A stretch of 64,000 nucleotides of DNA from Faecalibacterium prausnitzii (GTDB taxonomy: Bacteria > Bacillota > Clostridia > Oscillospirales > Ruminococcaceae). Below are positions 39,972 through 46,603 of the stretch, piece by piece (the first letter of the stretch is position 1; every line of letters starts with the position of its first letter). The stretch is from contig SFDE01000011.1 of the NCBI GenBank assembly GCA_004558805.1, forward strand, positions 62,001 through 126,000. The letters run 5' to 3'. The notes under the pieces are model-generated. The model had not been told where the DNA came from. It was given only the letters and a program-made list of their open reading frames with translations, and did not search any database. A program made the position numbers and the translations under genes.

Positions 39972-41087
39972 ATGCAAGGAACCAAGTCCCGCACCGTAAA
40001 TTCCATTGGCATGTTCGACATGCTCAAAGGTGCCGGTATGCTTGCCGTCGTGCTGGCACACACTGCCGAAAATTATTCTCTGCAGACCGGCGGCGGGCTG
40101 TCTCTCACCGCCTTTTTCCCCTTCATCTTTCGGGAATCCCTGATGGCAGCGTTTTACATTGCCAGCGGCTACGGCTTCCGCAAGCGATCCATCGGCAAAT
40201 GCGTCCAGCAGCAGCTCAAGACCCTGCTCAAGCCCTACTGCTTTACGGCAGTCCTCACAACCCTGCTGCATTTCATCGTACATTACAGGTGCTTCGGCTA
40301 CCTGCCCGGCTCCGTCTCCGCCACTGTTCAGGTAGGCGGCGGCTTTCTGCTGGGTCTGCCCCACACCGCCGCCTACTTCGGGCAGCAGTTCTTCTCTGCC
40401 GGTCCCATGTGGTACCTGTTGGCATTGCTGGTGGGCTGGGTGCTGCTGAATACCCTTCTGAATATCTTTCCGGAAAATTACCAACACTACGCCGTATTAG
40501 GCACCGCTCTGCTGGGATGGGGTGCCAGCCTTGTGTGGGAAGTGCCTTTCTGCCTCATTCAGGGCGCCGTGGTCACTCCCTATCTGTACATCGGCTATCT
40601 TGCCAAAAAGCACCGCTGGATGGAGCGCCCCCTGTCCCAACGCACCCTCGGGCTGCTGCTGGGCTGCTGTGTCGTCATTCTGGGGGCGGCGCTGGTGACC
40701 CGCACCACCGACTGCATCTCTCTGGCAGAGTGGTCTCTGGGTCCCGTAAGCATCCTGCTGGACGGTGCCGTCGGCTATCTGTTCATCCGGCTGTTTCTGC
40801 GTCTGAGCCGGGGCGGCGGCGTCATCGTGCGGTTTCTGGAAGCGGTGGGACGCCGCTCCCTGCACATCTTCTGCATCCACACTGTGGAGCTCATCGCCAT
40901 TCCCTGGTATCTCTTTGCCGCCCGCTTTGTGGATCGTCCGGTTACCGGCTTGCTGCTGCAGTACCTGATCTCTCTGGCTTCCATCTGGCTGGTGTGTGCC
41001 CTGCTGCAGCTGCGGCGGGACCTTATGATAAAGTTCTTCCCCGCCCGGCGCAAAAGCCCTCGGACCCGCTACACGGCGCGGCACTGA
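39972..41087 (+). CDS. Integral-membrane acyltransferase (acyltransferase family 3)
   Basis: 371 residues with about ten hydrophobic segments. N-terminal FDMLKGAGMLAVVLAHTAEN with the family His in the first helix, AFYIASGYGFRKRSI after the second or third helix, and a C-terminal HIFCIHTVELIAIPW. Family 3 enzymes (OafA/WecH/NodX-like) acylate sugars of surface polymers using cytoplasmic acyl donors. Start ATG with AAGGAACC upstream. Upstream of a glycan-associated coiled-coil protein and a glycosyltransferase, and divergent from the ligase-carrier operon, which could conceivably provide an activated acyl group. Confidence 0.85.
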   Translation: MQGTKSRTVNSIGMFDMLKGAGMLAVVLAHTAENYSLQTGGGLSLTAFFPFIFRESLMAAFYIASGYGFRKRSIGKCVQQQLKTLLKPYCFTAVLTTLLHFIVHYRCFGYLPGSVSATVQVGGGFLLGLPHTAAYFGQQFFSAGPMWYLLALLVGWVLLNTLLNIFPENYQHYAVLGTALLGWGASLVWEVPFCLIQGAVVTPYLYIGYLAKKHRWMERPLSQRTLGLLLGCCVVILGAALVTRTTDCISLAEWSLGPVSILLDGAVGYLFIRLFLRLSRGGGVIVRFLEAVGRRSLHIFCIHTVELIAIPWYLFAARFVDRPVTGLLLQYLISLASIWLVCALLQLRRDLMIKFFPARRKSPRTRYTARH

Positions 41088-41149
41088 ACCTGTCTTTCCG
41101 GCTGCTGCGGTGCAGCCAATATTATAAAACGTAAGAGGAGGATCCTGCC

Positions 41150-41917
41150 ATGGATCACCAAGTCTCCCAAACCCCTGCGGCGCTGTGCAGCCGTATCGAG
41201 GATCTGGAACAGCAGCTGCGGCTCTCGGACGAGGGAGTTTCCCGTCTGGCAGAGCGCTGCCTTGCTCTGGAGCAGCAGGTGCTCCGCAGTGAAGAAAAGC
41301 TGGCGGCGCACTCCGACTGCACCGAGACCGGCGGACTGCACCTGCCGCAGTTGTTCTGCGACACCGGCACCGGCTTCTCCCCCCGGGAGTGCCTTACGGT
41401 GCCGGAGGAGGTCTACGACGAGCTGAGTCACGAGGTCTCCGCTGTGTTCGAGCTGCCTGCCGACGCCCGGGCGCTGCGGCTGGACCCCGGGGAGCTGGCA
41501 TGCTGTCTCACCGGGCTGGAGATCTCCGATGAGCGGATCCGTTTCCGCCCTGTCAACGGCACCCCCCTGCGGGACGGCTGCCTTCTGTTTCTGGACCCGG
41601 ACCCCAACCTGCTGCTGGAATGCCCCACCGGCTTTTCCAAGGGCATGAAATTTGCCGTCACCTACCAGTACTACCCTCTGGGCAACTTCCTGCGGGAGCA
41701 GCCCGGCAAGGCACTGCTGGAAGCGCTGGACGTACTCAAAAAGCAGCAGCAGGACCTCGAACGGGTCTATGCCGAGGAGCTGCAGAGCCTCCGTGCTCAG
41801 CGGGAGCAGGACCGGCTTGCCTACGACGCCGCACTGGAAGACATGACCCGCAGCAGCAGCTGGCGGCTCACCGCCCCCCTGCGTGCCCTGCGGAGCATCT
41901 TCCGGAGCAGAGGCTGA
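41150..41917 (+). CDS. Coiled-coil protein of the glycan locus with SWRLTAPLR tail
   Basis: 255 residues, soluble, not assigned. Short N-terminal coiled coil (SRIEDLEQQLRLSDEGVSRL, about residues 10-45), a beta-rich middle domain (about residues 60-175: FCDTGTGFSPRECLTV, RFRPVNGTPLRDGCLLF), a second helix, then the C-terminal signature SSSWRLTAPLRALRSIF. That last motif is common at the ends of multidomain glycosyltransferase proteins of rhamnan/teichoic type loci. Start ATG with GAGGAGG upstream, 62 bases after the acyltransferase and 19 bases before the glycosyltransferase, so one operon. Probably an accessory in assembly of a surface glycan. Confidence 0.72.
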   Translation: MDHQVSQTPAALCSRIEDLEQQLRLSDEGVSRLAERCLALEQQVLRSEEKLAAHSDCTETGGLHLPQLFCDTGTGFSPRECLTVPEEVYDELSHEVSAVFELPADARALRLDPGELACCLTGLEISDERIRFRPVNGTPLRDGCLLFLDPDPNLLLECPTGFSKGMKFAVTYQYYPLGNFLREQPGKALLEALDVLKKQQQDLERVYAEELQSLRAQREQDRLAYDAALEDMTRSSSWRLTAPLRALRSIFRSRG

Positions 41918-41936
41918 GAGAGAAAGGCAGAGGATC

Positions 41937-43553
41937 ATGTACAGCAGTTACAGCAGTCTGCAGCGCAAACAGCTGACAACACAAACCTATACCGACACCC
42001 AGAGCACCTATCTTCTGGTGTACGCCCCCCGCCGCCGCAGTGCCCTTGCCCGGGCGCTGGAAAATCAGCTCCACCGCAAGTTCCGGCTGGTGGACCGGCT
42101 GGAGGGGGAACTCAGCGACTCGGTGGAGGGGGTGCTGCTGGTCAGTGAAGATGTGGAGTGCACCTCCACCACCCTGACCTATTTTGCCGCCGCCCTCCGG
42201 GACGGGGCAGACCTTGTGGTCTGCGATGCGGTGTTCGGCTTTGAGGGCAGCACCGCCCTGTACCTGAGCACCCAGCACCTGCCGGGGATGCGCTGCGCCA
42301 TGGTGTCCCGGGCACTTCTGGACCGCTGCCGTGCCGAGGCACGGGGCAAAGACAACATCAACGAGCTTCTCCTTCTGGCAAACCGCCTTGCGGAACGCTG
42401 CTGCCGGGTGCCTCAGGCACTGCTGCATTTCCGCCGGGAGCTGTGCGCCGGAGACGTATTCTCCGCCACCGGCAAGCGTGCCGTGGTGATGACCCACGAG
42501 CTCACCATGACCGGTGCCCCTATCGTGCTGGTAAGCGCCATCCCGGTGCTGCGGCAGATGGGCTACGAGGTGGTGGTGCTGGGTCCCTCCGACGAAGGCT
42601 CCCTGCCCCTGTTTTTGGACGCCGGTGCCGCCGTGGTGACCCGCCGGGACTGCGTGACCAGCTCCTCCCTGTGGGAGCTTGCCACCAGTGCAGACTTCGT
42701 CCTTGCCAACACGGTGGTGGAGGCACCTGCCGTGGACACTCTCAACGGTGCCTTTGTGCCGGTGCTGTGGTGGCTCCACGATGCCTTTGCGGGCTACCCC
42801 TTTATCTCCCACAAGATCCCCAAAACGCTGGAGGACAACGTGCGGGTCTGCGCCGTAGGCTCCCACGCCACCGCCGCCATGCACTCGGTGCGTCCCCAGT
42901 TTGCCATCGACCAGCTGATCTACGGTCTGCCGGACTACGCACAGGAAAGCTTCCCGCCCTACGACCTGCGCTATGCGGGAGGGCGTCCCCTCTTTGTGTC
43001 AGTGGGTTCGCTGGAGGTCCGCAAGGGTCCCGACATCCTCTGTCAGGCGGTCCGTCTGCTGCCGCCCGAAGTGCGGGAAAAGGCTTCCTTCCTCATTGTA
43101 GGCAAGAATGCAGACAAGGACATGATGCACGCCGTGGAAGATCTGGTAGAGGACTTCCCCCAGAACGTATTCTACCGCAAGCGGCTGGAGCGCCCGGAGA
43201 TCAAGTCCCTGATGCAGCAGTGCGCCTGCGTGGTCTGCGCTTCCCGGGACGACCCCATGCCCACCTTTGTCACCGAGGGTCTCATCTTTGGCAAGCCTGC
43301 CATCGTGTCGGAGCACACCGGCACCGCCGGTCTGGTCACTGAAGGAGTGGACGGCTTCGTCTACCGGGAGGATGACCCCCAACAGCTGGCACGGGTGCTG
43401 GAACATGCCATCCTGCACCCCGGACAGCTTGCCGCCATGAGCGCCGACTGCCGCCGCCTCTACGAGAAGCATTACTCCAACGAGGCGTATGTTGCCACCC
43501 TTACCCGTCTGGTGGAAGAGATGACCCGCTCCAAAGAACAAGATACCCAATAA
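41937..43553 (+). CDS. Glycosyltransferase family 4 with extra N-terminal region
   Basis: 538 residues. The C-terminal GT-B domain is clear: VSVGSLEVRKGPDILCQAV, FLIVGKNADKDMMH, and the donor-site motif in SRDDPMPTFVTEGLIFGKPAIV with the Glu-x7-Glu pattern. An N-terminal region of about 170 residues (ALARALENQLHRKFRLVDRL, then DVECTSTTLTYFAAAL) resembles the tail of an additional GT-like domain. Start ATG 41937, AGAGGATC upstream. Cytoplasmic, part of the surface-glycan operon. Sugar and acceptor unknown. Confidence 0.85.
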   Translation: MYSSYSSLQRKQLTTQTYTDTQSTYLLVYAPRRRSALARALENQLHRKFRLVDRLEGELSDSVEGVLLVSEDVECTSTTLTYFAAALRDGADLVVCDAVFGFEGSTALYLSTQHLPGMRCAMVSRALLDRCRAEARGKDNINELLLLANRLAERCCRVPQALLHFRRELCAGDVFSATGKRAVVMTHELTMTGAPIVLVSAIPVLRQMGYEVVVLGPSDEGSLPLFLDAGAAVVTRRDCVTSSSLWELATSADFVLANTVVEAPAVDTLNGAFVPVLWWLHDAFAGYPFISHKIPKTLEDNVRVCAVGSHATAAMHSVRPQFAIDQLIYGLPDYAQESFPPYDLRYAGGRPLFVSVGSLEVRKGPDILCQAVRLLPPEVREKASFLIVGKNADKDMMHAVEDLVEDFPQNVFYRKRLERPEIKSLMQQCACVVCASRDDPMPTFVTEGLIFGKPAIVSEHTGTAGLVTEGVDGFVYREDDPQQLARVLEHAILHPGQLAAMSADCRRLYEKHYSNEAYVATLTRLVEEMTRSKEQDTQ

Positions 43554-43558
43554 GACCC

Positions 43559-43619
43559 GGCACCTGCCGCATTTTCCGGTCTCGACCCATTCCGGAAAGG
43601 GGCAGGTGCCTTTGTTTTG
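43559..43619 (+). terminator. Terminator after the glycosyltransferase gene
   Basis: GGCACCTGCC and GGCAGGTGCC with an inner TTTCCGG/CCGGAAA stem, followed by TTTGTTTTG. Confidence 0.85.
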
Positions 43620-43763
43620 CCGGTGATCCGGAGTTTTTTCTTTTTTATCATCCCGCCGTGATTGAGGCAGAAAATTCCTTTCCTGTTCACAAACCAAAAC
43701 TTCCGGTGTGTTATACTGCGTGTAGCAGTACATTTATCCCTGCCGAAAGGAGTTTTCTGTCCC

Positions 43764-44801
43764 ATGAGTCAACCCACCGCTCCCCGCCAGTCCCGCAAAA
43801 AGACCCTGATCTCCCTGCTGGTGCTGCTGGCACTTACCGGCGTGATCGTTTTTATCTTTAAGGATCACTGGACCGAGATCACCTCGGCGCTGCAGCGACT
43901 CAGCCTATGGCAGGTGGCGGTGGTGCTGCTGCTGGGCATCAGCTACCCCTTGCTGGAGGGTTGTGTCTCCTGGGTCATCGTAAGGGGTCGCCTGCCGGAT
44001 TTCAAGCTCCGGCAGGGCATGGACAACGCATGGAGCGGCACCTTTGGCAACGTGGTCACCCTGGGAGCCGGGGCAGTGCCCTTCCAGACCTGGTACCTGT
44101 ACCGCTGCGGTCTGCCTCTGGGCACCGGAGTGGGGCTTATGACCCTGCAATATGTCTTTCATAAAACCACCGTGCTTCTGTACGCCACGGTGATGCTGCT
44201 GCTCCAGCACCGGTGGCTCCTTGCCAACACCACCGGGGTGCTGCGGTACCTGCCTGCCGCCTACGGGGTGGTGGCATTGATCATCGTGGCGCTGGTGCTG
44301 GTGTGCGTGTCCCCGGTGGTCCAGAGCCTTGCCCGGTGGCTGCTGCGGTACCTGCCCAAGACCGAAAAGTGGCAGCAGCGCCGGAGAGACTGGCTGAAGC
44401 AGCTGGACGTGCTGGGCACCGAAAGCCGCCGCCTGCTGGAGGACAAAAAGCGCTGCCTTGCCATCTTTGCCCTCCACGCCCTCAAGCTGTTCCTGCTGTT
44501 CTGCATCCCCTACCTGTGCATCCGGTTCATGGGGCTTACTCCCCTCCGCTTTGAGCAAGTGCAGCTGCTCACCAGCCTGATGCTTTTTCTTTCCAACGCC
44601 CTGCCCAACGTGGCAGGCATGGGCTCCATCGAGACGGCGTTCCTGCTGCTGTACAGCAGTTTCCTGCCTCAGGGCGAGGGCATGAGCGTACTGATGCTCT
44701 ACCGCATCGCCAGTTATTATATGGTCTTTGCCGCCAGCGCCGTGGGCTTCTTCTTTGCCCAGCGGCACCTGGTCCAAATGGAGCCGCCAAAGGAGGCGTA
44801 A
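43764..44801 (+). CDS. Lysylphosphatidylglycerol synthase TM-region/flippase-like protein (YbhN family)
   Basis: 345 residues with eight or so membrane segments and no C-terminal synthase domain. Family features: GCVSWVIVRGRLPDF, TFGNVVTLGAGAVPFQ, and SNALPNVAGMGSIETAF near the end. Members include MprF-flippase-like and glycosyltransferase-2-associated proteins thought to move lipid intermediates. Start ATG 43764 with AAAGGAG upstream; it has its own extended -10 promoter (TGTTATACT) after the preceding terminator. Located next to the glycan genes, suggesting lipid-linked glycan or envelope lipid handling. Confidence 0.83.
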   Translation: MSQPTAPRQSRKKTLISLLVLLALTGVIVFIFKDHWTEITSALQRLSLWQVAVVLLLGISYPLLEGCVSWVIVRGRLPDFKLRQGMDNAWSGTFGNVVTLGAGAVPFQTWYLYRCGLPLGTGVGLMTLQYVFHKTTVLLYATVMLLLQHRWLLANTTGVLRYLPAAYGVVALIIVALVLVCVSPVVQSLARWLLRYLPKTEKWQQRRRDWLKQLDVLGTESRRLLEDKKRCLAIFALHALKLFLLFCIPYLCIRFMGLTPLRFEQVQLLTSLMLFLSNALPNVAGMGSIETAFLLLYSSFLPQGEGMSVLMLYRIASYYMVFAASAVGFFFAQRHLVQMEPPKEA

Positions 44802-44848
44802 GCGGATGAAAAGCTGGCAGAGCTGGGGAAATTAGTTTTATAAGCTAA

Positions 44849-44886
44849 GACCCCGGAGCGGTTCATATCGCTCCGGGGTCATTTTT
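44849..44886. terminator. Bidirectional terminator at the XRE gene end
   Basis: GACCCCGGAGCG-N8-CGCTCCGGGGTC followed by ATTTTT; it overlaps the stop codon of the converging XRE gene. Confidence 0.9.
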
Positions 44887-45172
44887 CACATTCTGCTTGT
44901 AATTTGTGGAAAATCTGCTGTTTTTCCTTTTCGGTTCTATTTTTCCAGAACCGGTACATCTGCACATCTGTCCAGTCCGCACGTCCCACAATATAATCCA
45001 CGCTCACATCGTAGTAATTTGCAAGCGTGACCAAGTGCCGGGTCGGAATCTCCTGCACGCCCAGTTCGTACTTTGCATACTGCTGCTGGGTGGTATTCAG
45101 CAATGCTCCCACTGCCTTTTGGGTCAAGTCTGCATCCTCCCGCAGGTCACGCAGCCTCTTGTAGGTTTCCAT
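44879..45172 (-). CDS. XRE-family helix-turn-helix regulator
   Basis: 97 residues. HTH_3 domain: YKRLRDLREDADLTQKAVGALLN, TQQQYAKYELGVQEIPTRHL, YYDVSVDYIVGRADW, a cI/SinR-like repressor pattern. Start ATG 45172 chosen by the match to the family start and AGGGGG upstream. AT-rich relative to its neighbours. It diverges from the zinc-ribbon gene; a near-perfect palindrome ACGCCTTATAAGGTGT lies in the spacer of that gene's promoter and is a likely binding site. The pair looks like a small acquired module. Confidence 0.85.
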   Translation of the reverse strand: METYKRLRDLREDADLTQKAVGALLNTTQQQYAKYELGVQEIPTRHLVTLANYYDVSVDYIVGRADWTDVQMYRFWKNRTEKEKQQIFHKLQAECEK

Positions 45173-45211
45173 TCTCCCATCCCCCTTCAGGGGAACTATA
45201 CATGACATCCG

Positions 45212-45250
45212 ATAAGGTGTATTGACTTTACGCCTTATAAGGTGTATTAT
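45212..45250 (+). promoter_or_regulatory. Promoter of the zinc-ribbon gene with XRE operator candidates
   Basis: TTGACT-N17-TATTAT (45222-45250). ATAAGGTGTATT occurs twice, at 45212-45223 and 45237-45248, 25 bases apart; the second copy is half of the palindrome ACGCCTTATAAGGTGT (45230-45245) inside the spacer. Confidence 0.75.
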
Positions 45251-45258
45251 TGTCAAAA

Positions 45259-45300
45259 GACCTCTTTTATTTCGCTTACTTTCCAAAATAAAAAGAGGTC
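45259..45300. repeat. Inverted repeat in the leader of the zinc-ribbon gene
   Basis: Perfect 10-base arms GACCTCTTTT and AAAAGAGGTC, 22 bases apart, at the very start of the predicted transcript. A stable 5' stem, not followed by a T run on the plus strand. Confidence 0.6.
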
Positions 45301-45336
45301 CTCCGTTTTATTAATCCTTGAAGGGAGAAATCAAAA

Positions 45337-45915
45337 ATGCAAAAAAACAAAATGACTGTGTGCAAACATTGCGGTCAAGAAATTGCAGCCAGTGCAAAAG
45401 TGTGCCCTCATTGCGGCGGCAAGAACAAACCTCCCATTTACAAACGCTGGTGGTTTATTGCCATTATCGTGCTGATTATTCTTGCTGCAATTGGCGGTTC
45501 CAGCAGCAGCTCTGATAGTACGAACAGCAGTAGTAAGGCAACGTCAAAAACTACTAGCGCTAGCGCATCGTCTGAAGTAGCAATTGACTACATTCCTTAC
45601 TCTGTGACAGAACTGTCTGAAGACCTCGATGCAAATGCTTTGAAGGCATCTGATAAATATAAAGGGCAGTATGTCGAGTTGCGTGGCACTTTGAACGTCA
45701 TTGATAGCGAGGGCAAGTATATCAGTATTGTTGATAGTTCAGATGATTGGGCTATTCTTGGCGTTCAATGTTCTATTAAAACCGATGAACAAAAGCAAGC
45801 TGTCATGGATTTCGCCCTGGGAGATGAAATTATTGTCAAGGGTAAAATCACCAATGTCGGTGAAGTTTTAGGCTATTATTTAGACATGACTGAGGTACCC
45901 ACTAAGGCAAATTAA
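45337..45915 (+). CDS. Zinc-ribbon membrane protein with OB-fold (tRNA_anti-like) outer domain
   Basis: 192 residues. N-terminal zinc ribbon CKHCGQEIAASAKVCPHCGG (two CxxC pairs), one membrane helix (WWFIAIIVLIILAAIGG, residues about 38-55), a Ser/Thr-rich linker, then a C-terminal domain (KYKGQYVELRGTLNVIDSEG to IIVKGKITNVGE) that reads like the OB-fold tRNA_anti-like domain of many small bacterial surface proteins. Orientation suggests the ribbon is inside and the OB domain outside. Codon use is AT-rich compared with the window, a sign of transfer. Function unknown; paired with a divergent XRE repressor. Confidence 0.8.
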   Translation: MQKNKMTVCKHCGQEIAASAKVCPHCGGKNKPPIYKRWWFIAIIVLIILAAIGGSSSSSDSTNSSSKATSKTTSASASSEVAIDYIPYSVTELSEDLDANALKASDKYKGQYVELRGTLNVIDSEGKYISIVDSSDDWAILGVQCSIKTDEQKQAVMDFALGDEIIVKGKITNVGEVLGYYLDMTEVPTKAN

Positions 45916-45972
45916 TTATATTCATAGAATAAAGTTATTCACTCATTGATGTTGCGTTTTTAACATAATAAC

Positions 45973-46016
45973 AAAAATCGGGACCTGCAGGCGGTCAAGC
46001 TGCAGGTCCCGTTTTT
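45973..46016. terminator. Terminator ending the candidate small RNA (and the zinc-ribbon unit)
   Basis: 12-bp perfect stem CGGGACCTGCAG and CTGCAGGTCCCG, loop 9, with A runs on the left (T run on the minus strand) and TTTTT on the right. Confidence 0.92.
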
Positions 46017-46223
46017 GCTTTCTGCTGCACAGGATGCGGTACCAAACGCACCCTGCGCCGCGCTTTTGGATGCAGAGCAAACCTTGCTGCATCCGACGTC
46101 AAAAGGAGAAAGGAATGGAGGAATGGAGTTTTGCCCCATATGCCCGGAGCCTGCGGACAGAGACCTTGCAGACGCCTCTGCCTTTTCTGGTGCAACGCGG
46201 TTAGCTTTGTCTAACCCCGTTGC
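45973..46223 (-). ncRNA. Candidate structured small RNA of about 250 bases
   Basis: Read on the minus strand from a consensus promoter (TTGACA-N17-TATTCT) to an intrinsic terminator. Hairpins in order: CAACG-g-GGTTAG/CTAACC-g-CGTTG (46222-46193); GCAGA-GGCG-TCTGC; GGATGCAG-N10-CTGCATCC; GCGCAGGGTGCG paired with CGCATCCTGTGC through G-U pairs; then the terminator. Between the second and third hairpins is an unpaired C/T-rich tract with TCCTCC and CTCCTTTT, resembling anti-Shine-Dalgarno sequence. No open frame with a ribosome-binding site uses this strand. I do not recognise it as 6S, tmRNA, SRP or RNase P RNA. It lies upstream of pflB and divergent from it. Confidence 0.6.
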
Positions 46224-46229
46224 GAGAAC

Positions 46230-46258
46230 AGAATACCACAGGCGGTTAGTCTTGTCAA
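46230..46258 (-). promoter_or_regulatory. Promoter of the candidate small RNA
   Basis: Minus strand TTGACA (46258-46253), N17, TATTCT (46235-46230), preceded by TGG (extended -10). Motif site 2 overlaps the -35. Confidence 0.75.
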
Positions 46259-46373
46259 TCCTTTTTCCGGTTTTTTTCCAAGATTTTTTTGCCTGCGACA
46301 GTTTCTCCCTTTGTTTTTTGCATTCTGCCCAAAGAAAGGCTGCAAAGCCCCGGTAAAATCCATCTGTTACCAC

Positions 46374-46402
46374 TTGCATTCTGCTGCGGTTCTTGCTATT
46401 AT
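46374..46402 (+). promoter_or_regulatory. Probable pflB promoter
   Basis: TTGCAT-N17-TATTAT, giving a leader of about 195 bases. Motif site 3 then lies within the leader, close to the start codon. Confidence 0.6.
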
Positions 46403-46603
46403 AATAACGCAACATTTTGTGGGCAGGGCTTTCAAACCCTCTACAACTTGTAGTTGCGGGCTGTCAATGCAGGCAGTTGCGGATCCTGCGCCCGGCAGCC
46501 ACCACCGATCCGCCCCCAGAAAGCCGCTGCAGAAGGCGGTTTTTCAAAGGTCCGATAGTTAGAATGTGCTAACCATTCAGAAAAATGGAGCAAGGAGGTT
46601 CCA

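Larger units (their letters stand above)
46199..46573. repeat. Three copies of a GTTAG-N6-CTAAC motif upstream of pflB
   Basis: Site 1, 46199-46216: GGTTAG-CTTTGT-CTAACC. Site 2, 46244-46261: GGTTAG-TCTTGT-CAATCC (right half degenerate). Site 3, 46558-46573: GTTAG-AATGTG-CTAAC, 31 bases before the pflB start. The 5-6-5 geometry is that of CRP/FNR-type sites. Site 1 also forms the first hairpin of the candidate RNA, so RNA and DNA roles are both possible there. Confidence 0.55.
45916..46603. other. 688-base regulatory region with candidate small RNA and pflB control sites
   Basis: No protein gene is supported here. Contents from left to right: a strong terminator at 45973-46016, a structured candidate RNA read leftwards (to about 46223), its consensus promoter (46230-46258), the pflB promoter (46374-46402), and repeats of the type GTTAG-N6-CTAAC. 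Confidence 0.7.

Noticed and set aside
44806..44832. 8-codon frame MKSWQSWGN after the flippase-like gene, with AAAGGAGG upstream
   Set aside because: The Shine-Dalgarno bases belong to the last codons of the preceding gene, and a peptide this short cannot be distinguished from chance.
45960..46415. 151-codon minus-strand frame upstream of pflB
   Set aside because: It crosses the small-RNA promoter and the terminator, has no ribosome-binding site and has a Ser/Lys/Ala-rich composition with no domain. A structured RNA explains the region better.
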